Shown here in pieces: positions 1 through 12,625 of a stretch of 64,000 bases of DNA. The notes under the pieces were generated by a model. That model saw only the letters and a list, made by a program, of their open reading frames with translations. It was not told where the DNA came from and searched no databases. The DNA is from Channa striata. Taxonomy: Eukaryota; Chordata; Actinopteri; Anabantiformes; Channidae. Each line of letters begins with the position of its first letter. The first letter of the stretch is position 1. A program made the position numbers and the translations under genes. The stretch covers positions 1,116,001-1,180,000 of the forward strand of contig CM065181.1 of NCBI GenBank assembly GCA_033026295.1, read 5' to 3'.

Positions 1-3000
1 AATTGGAAAATTCAAAGCCATTTAATTAAAAGGGGAAGTGAGCTATTTGAGTTAAGTTCAGCTAATATATAAGTTTACATTTTGTACTGTTGTAGCCTGT
101 TGAGCCCTAGGGTGGTGGGAGGTGGGGTTTGCCTAAACAGACACTGAAGATTTGGTTAAACAAACTTAGAAAGATTTGTAAAAGTACTCTTGGAGTGTGT
201 TTTGATAGCATCAAGATAACAGCTTTTAAAAAAATATCTAAGAAAAGACATGCACAGCATTTTATGTTTTTTCACAGACAGTGATTTACAGTACTGTATT
301 GTACAGCTTACAATGTCAAAAACTGCTGTAAGAATGGAGGTCAGGGTGCATGAGAAGACTATGAATTATAGAAAGCTGTTCTATTTTATTTAACATGGAC
401 AAGATCAGTCATTAATAAAAACACTTTTACATGTACTATACATAAATAAGTTGTATTCCCTGATGACTGTTGTTATGTTTTCACCATGTCATAATTAGGG
501 TGAGCCCAAAAGATTCAGCATCAACACGTTTAAAAATTTTGGTAAAAATGATAAAAGCTATAAAACTGTATATTAATCACAATATTGGAAAAAAATCCCC
601 CAGCTAGTATTACTATTATGACTGTTATTATTATTATAAATTTCAATGAATTGTTTAAAATATATTCATTCAGAGTAGTTTCACAGTGGATCACATTTGC
701 ACAGTATTCGCACACTCACACCTATAAGCTGTCCAGTAAACCACTGTCTGAGCAACTCTAGTGGGATCAAGTGCTGGGCTCAGGTACAAGTGTCACAGGT
801 CAGATACATCAGTTCTCTTATGTTGCTTGGATTTTGACATTTAAGTTTTTAGTTTTTAGAAACAAATTACCATACACTCAGTATTTAAATGTGTTTATTT
901 GCATGCTTTAGTTTTTTAGCTGGTGTGCTGTGTGCTTTTAATTTACTTTCTAATGACACCTGTTGACTCATATTGACCAACAGCTTGAGCAAATAGCAAC
1001 AGCATTTTTTTTATTTTGAAATGGCAAAAAAAGGGTAAAAAAGTTTTTTTTCCAACAATGAAACTGAATATAAATGGATGCAAACCCTAAGCCTAACATA
1101 ATAATGATAATAATAATGTACATTTAGACCATCACATCACATCAGTAATACAAAGGTCAATGAGAGTATAAAAATGTTAATGCAAATGTTTGCATCCCTC
1201 TTTGTAAATTAACGTGAATGAACACTTTTACTAGTTGAATGTGCATTAATTATTATTTTAATGAAAAAATGATTGTTACTCTTTCTTCTATTTTACAATA
1301 AAGGGATGCAAACTTTTGCAGCTGACTATACATTCTTAGCAAAATACCTATAAAGTAAATATATATATGAATGATAAAATATCACAGTGTTGAGAAGCCA
1401 TTATTCTTCTCATCAATGGACAATGACAGATAAAACAGCATGTAAGAGGTTAGAAGTCGAATCACCTTTTGTAGACTGAAGCCAAGTCAAAGATCAGGTC
1501 TCAGTGGGAACTGAGCCTATCAAAAAGGCTCATCCTGGTAACTGAGCAGCCACTGAAAACCCATGGGGATTAATTAAGTCCTACCCTCCAGGCAGCTTTC
1601 TGATTCCTCTGTATTTTGACAAATGCCACGGGAGTAACTCATTCATGAGCACCTGCTACCTAAGTCCATCCTGCCCCAGGAAAACATCCAAGTATGTGCC
1701 GTATCATGTGATAACTAATCCGGAAGCATCTATTATTCTTACACAAGCATTCCCAGTCACATAGATAGATCCAGTATATGTCTGTCACTGCATTATCATT
1801 ATGCACATACTCAGAATAAACTCTAAATTAGTCTCCAGAAATAACCCACATTTTAACTTGCACAGTCAGACTCAGTGTGGCATTATTCTCTAAGTACTGT
1901 GATGGAACTGATTATATCAGTCAAGTGATGGCTTTTCTTTCATTTCATGTCCAATCTGTTTGATTTATGATGAGCTCTGAGAATGTGTGAGTTGGGGGGC
2001 ACAGACTCCACGAACACAAGCAGCTCCCACTCATCTCTAAAAATTGACTGGCAAAAGCTTTTCTGATGGCTTTCAGTCAAGTTGACAGGCAGCATGTCAG
2101 ACAACAGCTTGTTACACTCAGACAATCATTGTGATGGGAAGACTTGATAGAAAATTATTGTGAGTGAGTAAGTAAGTGAGTGTCAGAGTGTCGGAGAAAG
2201 GCTTACAGTTCCCAAGCACAAACTGTTATAAATATATGGAAAAACCTGAAACACCTACAAGATACTCGAAGCGATGTAAATCAAATATATATGTGTATTG
2301 TAAACCTGATTTGCATGTGAACCTTCATAAAGGTGTGAACCAGCACAGAATTGTAACTGACAGGTTTGATGTAGGCCTTACTGCCTCTACAGCTGCTGAG
2401 GGGAACCCCAAAGTTTGTATTATGTTTTTTTGTAGTCCAGTCCACAAGTTAGTTACTGCGGCCCTTTTTAAAGTTGAGGGAGGTGGAGGCTGAAAATCTC
2501 AGGAAACTTGACAGTGCTGTATTTGGACAGTTGCACTTAGACCAATTTAGACTTCCTGGATAAACATCTGTCCCTTTTTATCATATTTTCACTATAAAGT
2601 CTAGACATGATGAAAGCAATGCAGTATAATGTATTTTCTCTTGGCTGTAGTACACAACTGACTCCTGCAGACCATCTAACTGTCATCCATGGGCATTTAA
2701 AAGTTGAATTATGTTGTGTGGGAAGATTCAGATAATGAAAGTATCCACACACATTGCCTACTGTGTGTGATATTATGCACCATTTTAAAGAGAAGTACGT
2801 GTGGAAAACATCATCCCATTTAGCAAATTACCTCAAATTATATTCATATCTGTCAAGTACTATTCTTCTTCATTTTTTTTAAGCTCCACACAGTTTAATG
2901 TGTAGGCAAATAGGCTAAAAAAAAGATGAGGTTGAGGTGCCTGTGTTATGGTGAGGCTGATATTTGACAACCAAAAGAGATGGTTTCTCATTGTTAGCTT

Positions 3001-3189
3001 TTTGCAAATTGGTCAGGACAATAGTGACATTTCTGATTCATTTTTGATAAAAATTATGTTTGTAATATTTCAAACAATTGCAGTTGAATCTTAGGGTTGT
3101 TGGCTAGTGCATTTACACACACACACCACAGGTAATTCTTTACCCTACAAACAAGGACTTGACTATCAAAACTGCTTTTTCTCTCACAG
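1..3189. other. Gene-free AT-rich DNA
   Basis: I find no exon or recognisable protein here. The short reading frames have no family resemblance. The stretch at about 1010-1330 contains two copies of a GGATGCAAAC-like motif (about 1075 and 1305) and a third in opposite orientation near 1190, which hints at a decayed DNA-transposon remnant, but I cannot define its ends. A short CA run lies near 3115-3127. Confidence 0.5.
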
Positions 3190-3266
3190 GAGATAAACAC
3201 AATTAAAGATTCAGATGAACAGCGCCTTCATCTGAATCTTTAATTTCAGTGTTATGTGTTTATCTC
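3190..3266. repeat. Perfect two-part hairpin (inverted repeat)
   Basis: Two nested inverted repeats share one centre. The inner arms are 18 bp and perfect (3201-3218 and 3228-3245) around a 9-nt loop. The outer arms are 11 bp and perfect (3190-3200 and 3256-3266), with a 10-nt bulge on the right side only. It could be a MITE remnant, a local inverted duplication or a structured RNA. No coding function is visible. Confidence 0.8.
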
Positions 3267-4249
3267 ACTGATCAGATTAGAAAGGAACATTTTGCTGCTT
3301 AACACTGATCTACAGGTCCACTGGTGCTTTAAAGAATACCTGGGCTATTGACTAATTCAAGGTTTGTGTCATGGATTGTGTTTATAACCGGGAAATGCAC
3401 ACTGAGGATGCAGCCAAAACCACTACAAGCCACTTTACACCTGCTAGCTTGGAAAGATTACCTAACAACATTCACTTTGTTCCCAGTTTGCTTCATTTCA
3501 ATTATGTTGTACAACAGATAATGACTTCTCTTTTTTTCCCCACTCATAATCATTCCCACACAACTTACCTTTTTTGGTTTTGAAAATGGTCTTTGCTTCA
3601 CTTTTCAAACAGATAAAACATGGCAGCTTGTCAATATTAAACATTTTCAATAAACTATACACCAAAGCTCTGAAGTTGTATCTAGAAAATTTTTAGTAGC
3701 ACTGATCAATGTTTTTATAACAACACAGATCGACAATGTATAATGCGTTTTTAAAAGGGATAAACATTGATCAGATTCCTCAGTTCCGGAGACACATTTT
3801 ATTTTCAGGAGAGATCATAGATATTGTCTTGATGTCTAATTTATTTTTCTCTTATTCACATTGTCTCACCCTTTAATGACACAGGAATCATCCTTGAGAG
3901 CAACTTTTTTTCTCCTTTTGAGGGAAAAGAGATTTATTACACAATATATGTTCAAAAACAACTCCTAGGTTCCTAAGTGGAACTGAAGTTATGGCATGCA
4001 CAGTAACTATATGGTTAGATAGTATGTGTAAAGCCCAAATTTTATCTACTGGTAGCTATTATTCTGAGTAAGCCCAGGTCTTTCAGCTCTCCCTAGTTCC
4101 TCTGTAATTTCAATGCTAAAACAGGCTTATTGTCATTTGCTAATCAATCAACTAATCATTAGCATTAGCTATCATGAATAAGATACTGAGAAAATTAATT
4201 ATTCATATATTCATGCAGTGATCAAAAAAGATCCACACAAAAAACAGAG
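3267..4249. other. Gene-free AT-rich DNA
   Basis: No exon, RNA gene or classifiable repeat is recognised. The longest nearby reading frame (3371-3583) has no family resemblance and no splice context. Confidence 0.45.
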
Positions 4250-4815
4250 TTGTCAGGGTCTGGATGAATTTGAGTGGACCCAAAAAGGCAACGGAACGGG
4301 AGAGATTGCAAAAAGGGAGTGAACTTTATTTCATAGCCAGGAAGGGAAAGGGGGAACACAATGTATACATATGACTAAAGAGTGAGCCCGAGGGGAACAC
4401 AACGAAGACCCAGAGAGAGAAGGGGAAACAGGGCAGACCGAAATGGCAAGGGAACACTAACCGAACAGAGCACACAGGGAAGCCAAACGAAACACACAAA
4501 AACCAAACCTCAGACCACGGGGGAAAATGGGCAAAGAGTCCAAATAAGCTTGAGTCTGTAATGCAAATGGCGGAGGTCCAGTAATCCCAAAAACAACGAG
4601 TTTCGATCGGGAGCAACGATGAGAATCTGGCCCCGAACTAAGGTGAAGGCCAGGTATAAATGGACTGGGGAAACAGGTGAAAACAATCAAAGCTAGTGAT
4701 TGGTAATGCAATTGGTAAAGTTAAAAAAAGGAAACACGCCGTGGGGAAAAAAGGCAACAAAATAAAAGTCCAGGACAGGAAGTGGAAGTGAGGGGCTGAA
4801 TCATGACAAGAGTAG
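4250..4815. repeat. Unclassified interspersed repeat, purine-rich on + strand
   Basis: This block differs from its surroundings: it is G/A-rich on the + strand with many AACACA, GGGGAA and CCAAAC words. It opens with TTGTCAGGGTCTGG and closes near CTGAATCATGACAA, so both ends carry a short TTGTCA-like inverted word. On the - strand it has the layout of a repeat type common in fish: TTGTCATG, a T-rich part with TCCTGTCCTGGACTTTTATTTTG, then a TATA-like word. The block at 24,690-25,400 looks like a second copy in the opposite orientation. The reading frames inside it look accidental. Class unknown; a non-autonomous element is an inference. Confidence 0.45.
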
Positions 4816-4879
4816 GATTAATACACCATTAGAATGTATTGTAAAAATTGCAGGACTAGTGGGGAGATTGGGGGCCTAT

Positions 4880-5700
4880 TTGGTCCCTTCCCCATCAATG
4901 CTGACTCCACAACCACTAGCAAGCAGTATGTCTGAGACTTTAAGGCCCAAATACAATAACTTCAGATTTGTTGGAATTTTAGAAGTAATGAATTACAGGG
5001 TATCAAATCCTTTATGTATTTTAGGTGTATTTGAAGTTTGACAAACTGATTAGTTTTGTCTGGATTTAAAGAGGAATATAGTTGGGTTTATTTCACTTAG
5101 CCATGAAATGTATGCGTAAAGGAGACATATACAAAGTGAAAAAAGTATTGGTCCTAACATAGAACCTTGCAGAACTCCATTACTAACTTTTGTGTGAGTT
5201 TCATCATTCACATGAACAAATTAGGATTTTTCTGATCTGACTTAAACCAATTTGTGCTTCCTTTAACCGAAAGTAGTAATGATAAGAAAAACTTTCTGAT
5301 CAGCAATAGCAGGATAAATATGGGGATTTATCCTCATGGTTATTTCCTACAAAGATTTAGACAAGAGAAATCTGATATTTAATGGACCATATTTGATTGA
5401 TTTGGTTGTTTTGTTCTTAAGTTAGTTTCTCAACTTACACTGTAGAGATACAAGACTGCAACTCTGCATCTTGGTCTCAATTCTGGGTTGTCATGCTTTA
5501 AGGTTGTCTAATAAACTCAGCCATGTTTCCAGAAGGAGAGATGCACAAGTAGGATCAAAGCCATCTGTCCTATTCAGCCTGGGTTTTCCCCTTAAAATGA
5601 ATTTTTATTGTCTGTTTAGCTCATTTTTTAGACAGCACCTAGAAAGCAATGGTTAAATAATGACATGTGGCTGTAGATGTATTCTACAGTATATAGCTCC
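4880..5700 (-). mobile_element. Old, internally deleted L2-clade LINE fragment
   Basis: Read on the - strand this matches three separate parts of the L2 copy at 14,040-18,143. Positions about 5660-5480 match its SGNH-esterase ORF1; about 5410-5345 match the start of its endonuclease ORF (the ISG-LLNIRSLSSK region); about 5185-4940 match the reverse transcriptase, including the GSVLGPILF-like stretch, the region after the catalytic aspartates and the words for TEVIVFGP. Most of the endonuclease is missing. Substitutions and stops are many, so this is clearly older than the other two L2 copies in the window. It has no coding capacity. Confidence 0.7.
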
Positions 5701-7249
5701 ATGGTTCAACTGTGCCAGCATGTAGGAAATAAGGGCTAAAATGTTTTCCACCCAAAACTCTCAGAAACAATCTCCAAAACTCCAAATTAACAAGCACTTG
5801 TAACTAGGAGTAACTGACCAGAGACTTTTACATCATGCTGTGAGTGATTATGTGACCATTTGCATGCACACCCATCTTTACAAAGCTTATTTGTGCCATA
5901 ATAAGATTTGCGTAAATTTAAAGGTAAATTAGGAGACACATTTCTTCTTTTTTCAGACTGATTTCCTTCTTTTACAATATACATGAGAAACATGAGAGTG
6001 AGATGCAAAAGGTTGGTCTAGGAAGCCAGTGCAAGTACCTGAACTTTGCTGGATAGTCATCGTGTATTCCCTCTGTGTTCCCTATTTTCGTGTCTAATGA
6101 TTAAAATCCATCTGCATGAGCATTAAGACATGTCGGGGAATGGCTTTTATTTGTTTTTGACTAATTTCAGCCTCTCAATAGGCTGAGCTGAGCTAAAAGC
6201 TCCTGAAGAATGAATGAGGAGTATTTCTAGCATCAGAGTATGCAGGGGATCAGGGTACACCAGTATGGTGCTCACAGCATCTTTCACTGGCTCAGTTCAT
6301 TTTAGCTTGGAATGCAGTAGGGGAGCAGAGAGGCTAAATACACACTCTTACACAGAGGACATAGGAAAGAAAAACTTTCTAAGCATCGCCTACTTTGTGG
6401 AGCATAGCTGTAATTATGCTGTCACCTTCTCAGCATGATACAATGTGACTAAACAACAGAGTGAGCATCCTGTGAATCAAAGGCACCGCAAAAGACCTCA
6501 GACCTCAGTGTCTGAAATAATGTTGGAAAACATAAAAGTTTCTTTTAGACTATGCTGAACAAATAACAGATTTTTTTTAGTCTCTGACTTTTGGGGGATG
6601 ACAGTATGTATTTCTATTGTTACTGTGCCTTCCAACAATTATGCAGAACAAAATAATTGAGACAAAATGTCTCCAGCAAACCCTTTTCCTTTACAGTGGT
6701 ACACATTAACCTGTCACTAAAGCTCGTGCTCTCTGTCAGCAAGACTACTTACAACAGCATTTCTTTAAATCAGCGGTCAGTGGCAAACTCTAATATAGAT
6801 TATGACTCAACGAAGCTTGTAACTGGAACAAAAGTCTGGAAATTTTAATCAAATTCTTTAAGTTTTTAAGTTATTTTTTAAGGCACAGCGTCATTCCTCT
6901 TCTTGCTGCATTAGTTGAGTGAGAGCAGAGCATCAGACAAATGTTACAATAAAAGTTAGGTTTTCAAAGTCAACCATAATCGTAATCAATTTATTGACTT
7001 TTTATGATTTTTGCCATAATTTAGGAGTCCTAGATAACACTTTACATGCACCGGCAAGAAAAAGTTTGAAAACACCTACACACTTTTATATCTTTTATTA
7101 TTTTGTTGATTTCTTTAAGCAAATGGTTGTAAAATGACAAAACAAATATTGACCAGCTGATTTTTACGCATATTTGAGCAAACAAAACATTACTCTTAGC
7201 ACTAATTGCCTGACAATTCTTTAGCATTCTACTGATAAATAGATCTGGT
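5701..7249. other. Gene-free AT-rich DNA
   Basis: No exon or classifiable repeat is recognised. The short reading frames at 5787-6008, 6214-6438, 6657-6848 and 6919-7227 show no known domain. Confidence 0.45.
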
Positions 7250-7500
7250 CTGCACTTATATACGCTTTTCTACCTGTTGGTACTCAAAGCACTTTACACT
7301 GCTTCTTATCTACCCATTCACACTCTCAAACACACACACATTCATACACTGATGGGGGAACTGCTATGCGGCTGACCAACACTCACTGGGAGCAACTAAG
7401 TGGGGTTCAGTGTCTTGCTCAAGGACACTTTGACATGTGACCAGAGGAGCCAGGGATCAAACCAACAACCGAAGATTGGTGGGCGACCGCACTACCAAGT
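7250..7500 (-). repeat. SINE-like interspersed repeat, reverse orientation
   Basis: The + strand carries words typical of widespread fish repeats: GTACTCAAAGCACTTTACAC, CATTCACACTC, a CA-rich run, GGGAGCAACTAAGTGGGGTT, CTTGCTCAAGGACACTTTGA and GGATCAAACCAACAACC. The last resembles a reversed tRNA B-box region, so the element probably runs on the - strand. The same order of words occurs at 10,811-11,040, supporting one family. It is non-coding. Confidence 0.55.
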
Positions 7501-7960
7501 GGAGACAGGGCAATCTGTTAAAGAATAGGTTTAATTCATTAGAGAGAGGTATATGCATTCTTGACATTAGCATATAGTAAGTCCAGAATTTTATTGTAAC
7601 TAGTATAGCAGTTAACATACTGGGTGAAGTTGGGGAGGGAGGCATGATTAAAGTCCCCAGAGATGAGAATCAGGACCAGCGGGTGCTGTGTCTGCAGCTG
7701 AGACACGGTGCTGCTGCCGAGGAAGGGATGTAAACAGTCACCACCAGCACATAAAAAAACTCCTGTGGGAGATAGTAGGACGAACGCTAACTGCCGCTAA
7801 TTCAACGTTCCTGCTACAGAGTTGTTCTTTAACGGTGATGTGGCCAGGATGACACCATTTGTTATTCACAAACAACACAAGTCCCCCTCCTTTCTTCTTA
7901 CCGTTCTCTGCCACACTCCGGTCCACCGGAATCCAGTGTGCAGTTGATGAAAAGCTGATA
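7500..7960 (-). mobile_element. Non-LTR retrotransposon endonuclease fragment
   Basis: On the - strand, 7926-7740 encodes a peptide with DRSVAENGKKKGGGLVLFV followed by NNKWCHPGHITVKEQLCS, the layout of the apurinic-type endonuclease of jockey-like LINEs common in fish. After a frameshift, about 7655-7530 gives ISGDFNHASL-PNFTQYVNC and then ILDLLYANVKNAY, matching the GDFNH motif and the following conserved part. The frame is broken at least once and both ends are missing, so it is a dead fragment. The exact clade is not decided. Confidence 0.7.
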
Positions 7961-8479
7961 CATTAGCTTAATAGATGTAATATTTAATGAGGATTTGGAC
8001 CAGTGTGAGATGGATACAGTTCAAACGTTTGTATGAGCAGAAGAGACAAGGAGTGAAGATGAGTGTTTAGAGGAGTGAGGGCTCAGTAATCTAAACAGCT
8101 GTGGAAAAGAAGCTGTTACAGCAGAAGGAGTTAGAGTGCCTGTGATCCATGTGCAATCTAATCCAATCCAATGCAGCAGTTCTGCCATGAATTATCCTTA
8201 CACAATGTTAAAACCTCACAGATTTTAAGTTAAAACTGTCAGAAAGCTAATTCTATTATGTGGTCATTATTGAGGTGTACATTGGAATGTGTTATAAGAA
8301 GAAGTGGTTTTAATGGCCACCCTATTTAGATTGAATGAGGTGGCTAAAACATAACCAAGGTTTCAAGGGAGCAATTTTCCCTATTGCACTTCATTGCATT
8401 TCAAATCTAACAAGATGTCAAACACCCAAAGAAAAAATATTTTTGGCAAAAGGAATCAGGAAGGGGCATTATAGCATGT

Positions 8480-8690
8480 AACATTACAGGTAAAGTGTTT
8501 AGAACATCAGTCTGGGATCCAGAAATCAGTTTGATCTAATCCCAAGCACCAGGAGTGTCATTAGCGCTAACACTGCCCGGTGGCTGCTCACTGCTCCCTA
8601 CAGGGCTATGGGTCAAATGCAAAGAAACATTTTACTGTTTCATTGTGTATGTGCACAGTGACAATAACGTGAAATGCTTCTTCTTAATGC
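8480..8690 (+). repeat. tRNA-derived SINE-like copy (first of a pair)
   Basis: This stretch holds a degraded tRNA-like head (about 8500-8560, TCAGTCTGGGATCC then TTTGATCTAATCCC), followed by GGTGGCTGCTCACTGCTCCC, an AGGGCTATGGGTCAAATGC word and a 3' part with GTGTATGTGCACAGTGACAA. The same body words (CAGCTCACTGCTCCC, CAGAGGGATAGGCCAAATGC) occur at 53,870-53,915. It is non-coding. Confidence 0.55.
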
Positions 8691-8784
8691 AGTTACTGCA
8701 AACAAGAGATGTGCAACAAGTGTAATAAACTTGAAATCTTTGGGAGGCGATAAAAACTTAGGTAATTGGATGCAAAATGTACCA

Positions 8785-8985
8785 TATGCCTGGTGCTTCA
8801 ATGGTTAAAGCATCAGGATGGGTTGCAGAAGTCTCCTGCCTCCAATCCCAGCAGGTGTGTCTTTGAGTGAGACACTCAGTGCTGGCTCCCTGGGTCCCTA
8901 GGTCCCGCTTTTGGCTGCCAATTGCTCTGTCCAGGGGGATGGGTGAAAATGCAGCGGAAGAATTTCACAGCAACATTTATGATGG
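8785..8985 (+). repeat. tRNA-derived SINE-like copy (second of a pair)
   Basis: The head TGCCTGGTGCTTCAATGGTT with AAAGCATCAGGATGGG has an A-box-like layout, and CCTCCAATCCCAGCAGG sits where a B box would be. The body continues with CAATTGCTCTGTCCAGGGGG, ATGGGTGAAAATGCAGCGGA and AGAATTTCAC, matching the body of the copies at 8480 and 53,762. It is diverged and not a functional tRNA. Confidence 0.55.
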
Positions 8986-10339
8986 CAATTAAATGTATAT
9001 TTTCCTTTATATTCTATAGCATTCACACTGCATCAAGGTGTAAATACCATCAAATTGATGCTGAAATTCAGAATATTCATCTCTCAATCTTTAGCTCAAA
9101 CTGTTTCAGTGTACAACAACAACAAATTAATTAGCAATGATTTTCCAATACTTTTGAAGAGGGCTGTAGTACTTGTAATGTTGTTTTTTGTGCACAGCAT
9201 GAATTCATGCAATCTTTGCAAACAAAGATTTGGTACATTAGGTTGCTGCCTTTTTATGTGCAAAAACCTACCCAGGAATTATGGTTTTTGCTTCTTCTGC
9301 TTTGTAACTCACGCAGAGCTTTTCTTCCAGCAGTTAAGATTTGGATTGCCCCATATCGGTAAGCTTGTTGTCACGTGTTTGAACTTCAACCTTCATTTTC
9401 CTGGGTAATGAAAGATGTATCGCATGATAGTGTCTTCTTGAAAGACTTGCAGAAATTGGAATTCTCTGGTGACAAAACCTCAAACATTTGTGTGCAGTGA
9501 ACAAGGCTGTGGCACTGCAGCATCTCTTCAAAGGTGTACACATACAGAGTTTTATGACAGATGCTTTTATCATTGCTGCTAATTGACATCATATTTTAGT
9601 TTGTTTGTTTGGTATTAACATACTTCACATTAAAAGTCAAAGTTAAAACCTTTTCCACAAAGTATCTACATTTTTTTGTCCTCCCCCAATACATTACAAT
9701 ATTCAGTTGGGTGCAAAAATTTGTGAAAAATGTGTTCTTTCATCATTCGAAGTAACAAATGATCAAGGAGTGCATAAAAAGTTATATTATAATGGTAAAA
9801 GTTAAATCAGTGCTTTCCCTCTATAAAATATTTTAAATTTAACTAATTGATTTCTGATAATGGAGCATTTGTACTAACACAGTGTTCATTAAATATTATG
9901 TTTTACTCCAACTGTAAACCACTTTTAACCTGTATTCCCTCAGACTCCTTGCTGAAAGATATATTTAGTGATCTTTGACCATTATCAATTTGCAACCAAG
10001 AAATCAAAATGGCATGTTAAAGAGATTCAAAGAGTTGTCACCTTTCAATCATAAAGGTGAACAAGCTAGATAATCAAATATGGCAGAAAGATAAAATGAA
10101 CAGGTCATTTTGCACAATGCTAATCAGTGCACTAATAATATGCTTTTAAATGAAATGCCCACACTGGAGCATTGAAGCTCCAATGAATCGTTCATGACTA
10201 GAAAATAAATTTTTTATAGTTGGTTCTTAATATTTAACTCCTAACATTTACCTGTAACATTATCACCATGAACTCATTACCTAGTTCTGATCACTTTTCT
10301 TGGTGATCATTTGAGGATGATTTAATTATTCATTATCCA
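8986..10339. other. Gene-free AT-rich DNA
   Basis: The longest reading frame (9055-9408, 117 codons) starts inside sequence with no splice context and resembles no family I know. The stretch near 9705-9790 (GTTGGGTGCAAAAATTTGTG, ATCAAGGAGTGCATAAAAAG) shares words with 29,030-29,095 (ATCAAGGAGTGAACATAAAA), so both may be remnants of one unidentified repeat. Confidence 0.4.
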
Positions 10340-10432
10340 CCACGCTGAGTTGTGATTGTATACATACTATGTGGGATAGGCTCTAGGCCCCCGAGTGACC
10401 TTGAAAAGGATAAGTGGTTAGACGATGAATAG
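10340..10432 (+). repeat. 3' end of a fish repeat ending in GGATAAGTGG
   Basis: The words TATGTGGGATAGGCTCTAGG, CCCCCGAGTGACCTTGAAAA and GGATAAGTGGTTAGACGATG-AATAG are the usual 3' end of a dispersed fish repeat. A second diverged copy lies at 24,480-24,555 (CACCCCATGAACCTAAAAAG, GATAAGTGGCTACAGATAAT). The family name is not certain. Confidence 0.5.
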
Positions 10433-10810
10433 AGATAAAATCTTACATAAAGTTGATATGGGAAGGTTTACAAAAGACTGCTTAGCTTTCAGTAAATACA
10501 TTATCCGCAATTTGTCTAGTAAGTTGTTCAGTTTTTGTCTTTTTCTTCTTGAATGTTCTGTGTGGATTACTGTCATCTTGCCTCTAAATGCAATTTTTAA
10601 TAATGCTGTGGTGCTGTCAACTTTGAAAATCAGTAAATGGTGCTAATAAAAAATTGACAAATCATTTGTCACAAAGGCAATCTAAGAGGGCAAACCTTAA
10701 AAATGAAATCACATGTCTTCAGAGGATAAAAGAAGTGTCCATCTCCTCACTGCTGTCTTTAATAACAGGTGCAATGACAGGTCTGTTCTGTCCCCATTCT
10801 TTCCCTTCAT

Positions 10811-11040
10811 TTACATGTAGTCATTTGGCAGACGCTTTTATCCAAAGCGACTTAAAGAGTTGTTTGGTACATACATACACAGTGGTGATGGCTGCCACGC
10901 AGGGTGCTTATCACCACTGGGAGCAACTGGGGGTTTGGTGTCTTGCCCAAGGATACTTCGACATGTAGCAAGCAGGGACTGGGGATCGAACCACTGACCA
11001 CAAACCCTGTGGTCCATGGACGACTTGCCTTACCAAGTCT
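10811..11040 (-). repeat. SINE-like repeat with LINE-type tail, reverse orientation
   Basis: It begins on the + strand with TACATGTAGTCATTTGGCAG and ACGCTTTTATCCAAAGCGAC, which is the reverse complement of the tail seen at 12,560-12,625 and 63,135-63,195. Further right come GGGAGCAACTGGGGGTTTGG, CTTGCCCAAGGATACTTCGA and GGGGATCGAACCACTGACCA, as in the copy at 7250-7500. The order fits a SINE with a tRNA-like head and a LINE-derived tail, inserted in reverse. It is non-coding. Confidence 0.6.
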
Positions 11041-12304
11041 ACTCAATGTGGACATTTTTCGGATGAGTAACCTTGTCTCAGAAAAAATCATATCTGTAAT
11101 GTTGCAAACTACCTGTTTCTTTATCTTTGTGTCTGTCACTTACTGATTAATTAGTGTTTTGTGCAGGCTGAGCATTCTGTTAAACCCTTCTAGTTTATAC
11201 TGGCTGCTCACTGCAGCTGTAAGAATCGGCACAGAAATAGCTGCAGATATACAGTATATTTGACTGAATTATGTCCATGAACTATATCACTGCAAAGCTG
11301 TGATATAAGCTAAAGTTAAAAATGTTTTTAAAATGCTATAAAAGGCATAAAATGCTCTCACATGGGAGTAGGTGAAGTTCAAGGCACAAACCCCAACAAA
11401 TGACAAAAATACACATGAAAAGGAGTTTGTTGGCACAGCCTCAGGGTGGTGCTTTGGGTGGCTACAGCTAGCCTCATTCTATAATATAGATTGTAAATTT
11501 ATTTTATATCAACTGCAAGACACAAATAGTTGTTTTCCAGTGCACAAGCTGTGAACTTGGCCTTGACTATTTAAAATATCGATGCAGGGCAGATTTCTCT
11601 CTTTGTTAACTTTGTTCCAAAAGCTTTTTGTGCTCATTACTGTATGTACTCTCAACAGAATGTTCTAAATTTATTTCGATTTAAAAAACATGTGACCAAA
11701 CCTGATAAGTGTCTCTGGGTGGCTGGTTTTGTTCCTGATATGACCTTTTTCAATTTGCAAAAGCTTGGATCAAGGATGCGTGGCCTTTGTAAAAAGCCAA
11801 CATGAAAGGTTTTTTCAGTATGTGTGTAGGATTGACACTGGAAATGTGGAAGTGGAACATTCTTCAAGGTTACGATGATGGAAGGAGAAAAGTCTTGCCA
11901 GAAAAACTGCTACTAATTTGTTTTTTGTTACTTATATAAAGTTTTGAATTTTTCCAAACTCTCCATTACACTGTGTCCGTGTGAAGGTCAGAGTGGTGGG
12001 AGTAAATGTAGCGGGAGCATGATGTCTATGCAGCGGAAAACATCTGTGTATCCCACAAAAACACAATGGGGCCATTTTATTCTTTTTTCATTATTTCTCT
12101 CTCACATGCAAGCAGTTTTCAATATTAAACCCTTTACACTGCTGATCAGATAATCAGCTCTGATGGCTAATCCTGTTATACTAGACTTTAACCGGATGTC
12201 TTATTGACAGAATAAATCTATCAAAAAAATGTGTTTGGTGCTGAGATTGAAAGGTCCTGGTTGTTCATGTTGCCTCACTATCCCACTGTTGTTAATGTTA
12301 TAAT
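11041..12304. other. Gene-free AT-rich DNA
   Basis: No exon or classifiable repeat is recognised. Short reading frames at 11,372-11,554, 11,652-11,867 and 11,944-12,153 resemble nothing known. A small inverted word (TATATCAC, 9-nt gap, GTGATATA) lies near 11,283-11,307. Confidence 0.4.
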
Positions 12305-12625
12305 TAAAATAATGTAGCAGCGGGTGGTGGTGTGTGACGATGGTGGAATGACCTTCCAAACTCTGTGCGCTCAGCGACCTCACTCACTACATTTAAAACA
12401 CGCTAAAAACAGAACCTTCCTTTTTAAAAAAACAAACAAACAAAAACAACTTCCTGCTTTTTCTTGTACTTGCGTCTCATGAAACAGACACACTTCTTTG
12501 GGAGCACTTTACTTGGAGTGTTTCTCCTTAACTTAGTGTGTTTTATTGCTTGCCTGTACCTCACTTGTACATCGCTTTGGATAAAAGAATCTGCCAAATG
12601 ACTAAATGTAAATGTAAATGGTGTG
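12305..12625 (+). mobile_element. 3' end of an L2-group LINE with TGTAAA tail
   Basis: Positions 12,344-12,406 encode WNDLPNSVRSATSLTTFKTR and then a stop, the usual C-terminal end of fish L2-group reverse transcriptases. A 3' UTR follows, ending in CATCGCTTTGGATAAAAGAA, TCTGCCAAATGACTAAATG and short TGTAAA repeats. The GGATAAAAG region resembles the tail described for eel UnaL2, which is recognised by the element's reverse transcriptase. It is a 5'-truncated copy and so cannot move. It belongs to a different L2 lineage from the 14-18 kb copy, which ends in TTGAA repeats. Confidence 0.7.

Noticed and set aside
9055..9408. 117-codon reading frame
   Set aside because: No domain, no splice sites and no resemblance to a known protein; AT-rich desert on both sides.
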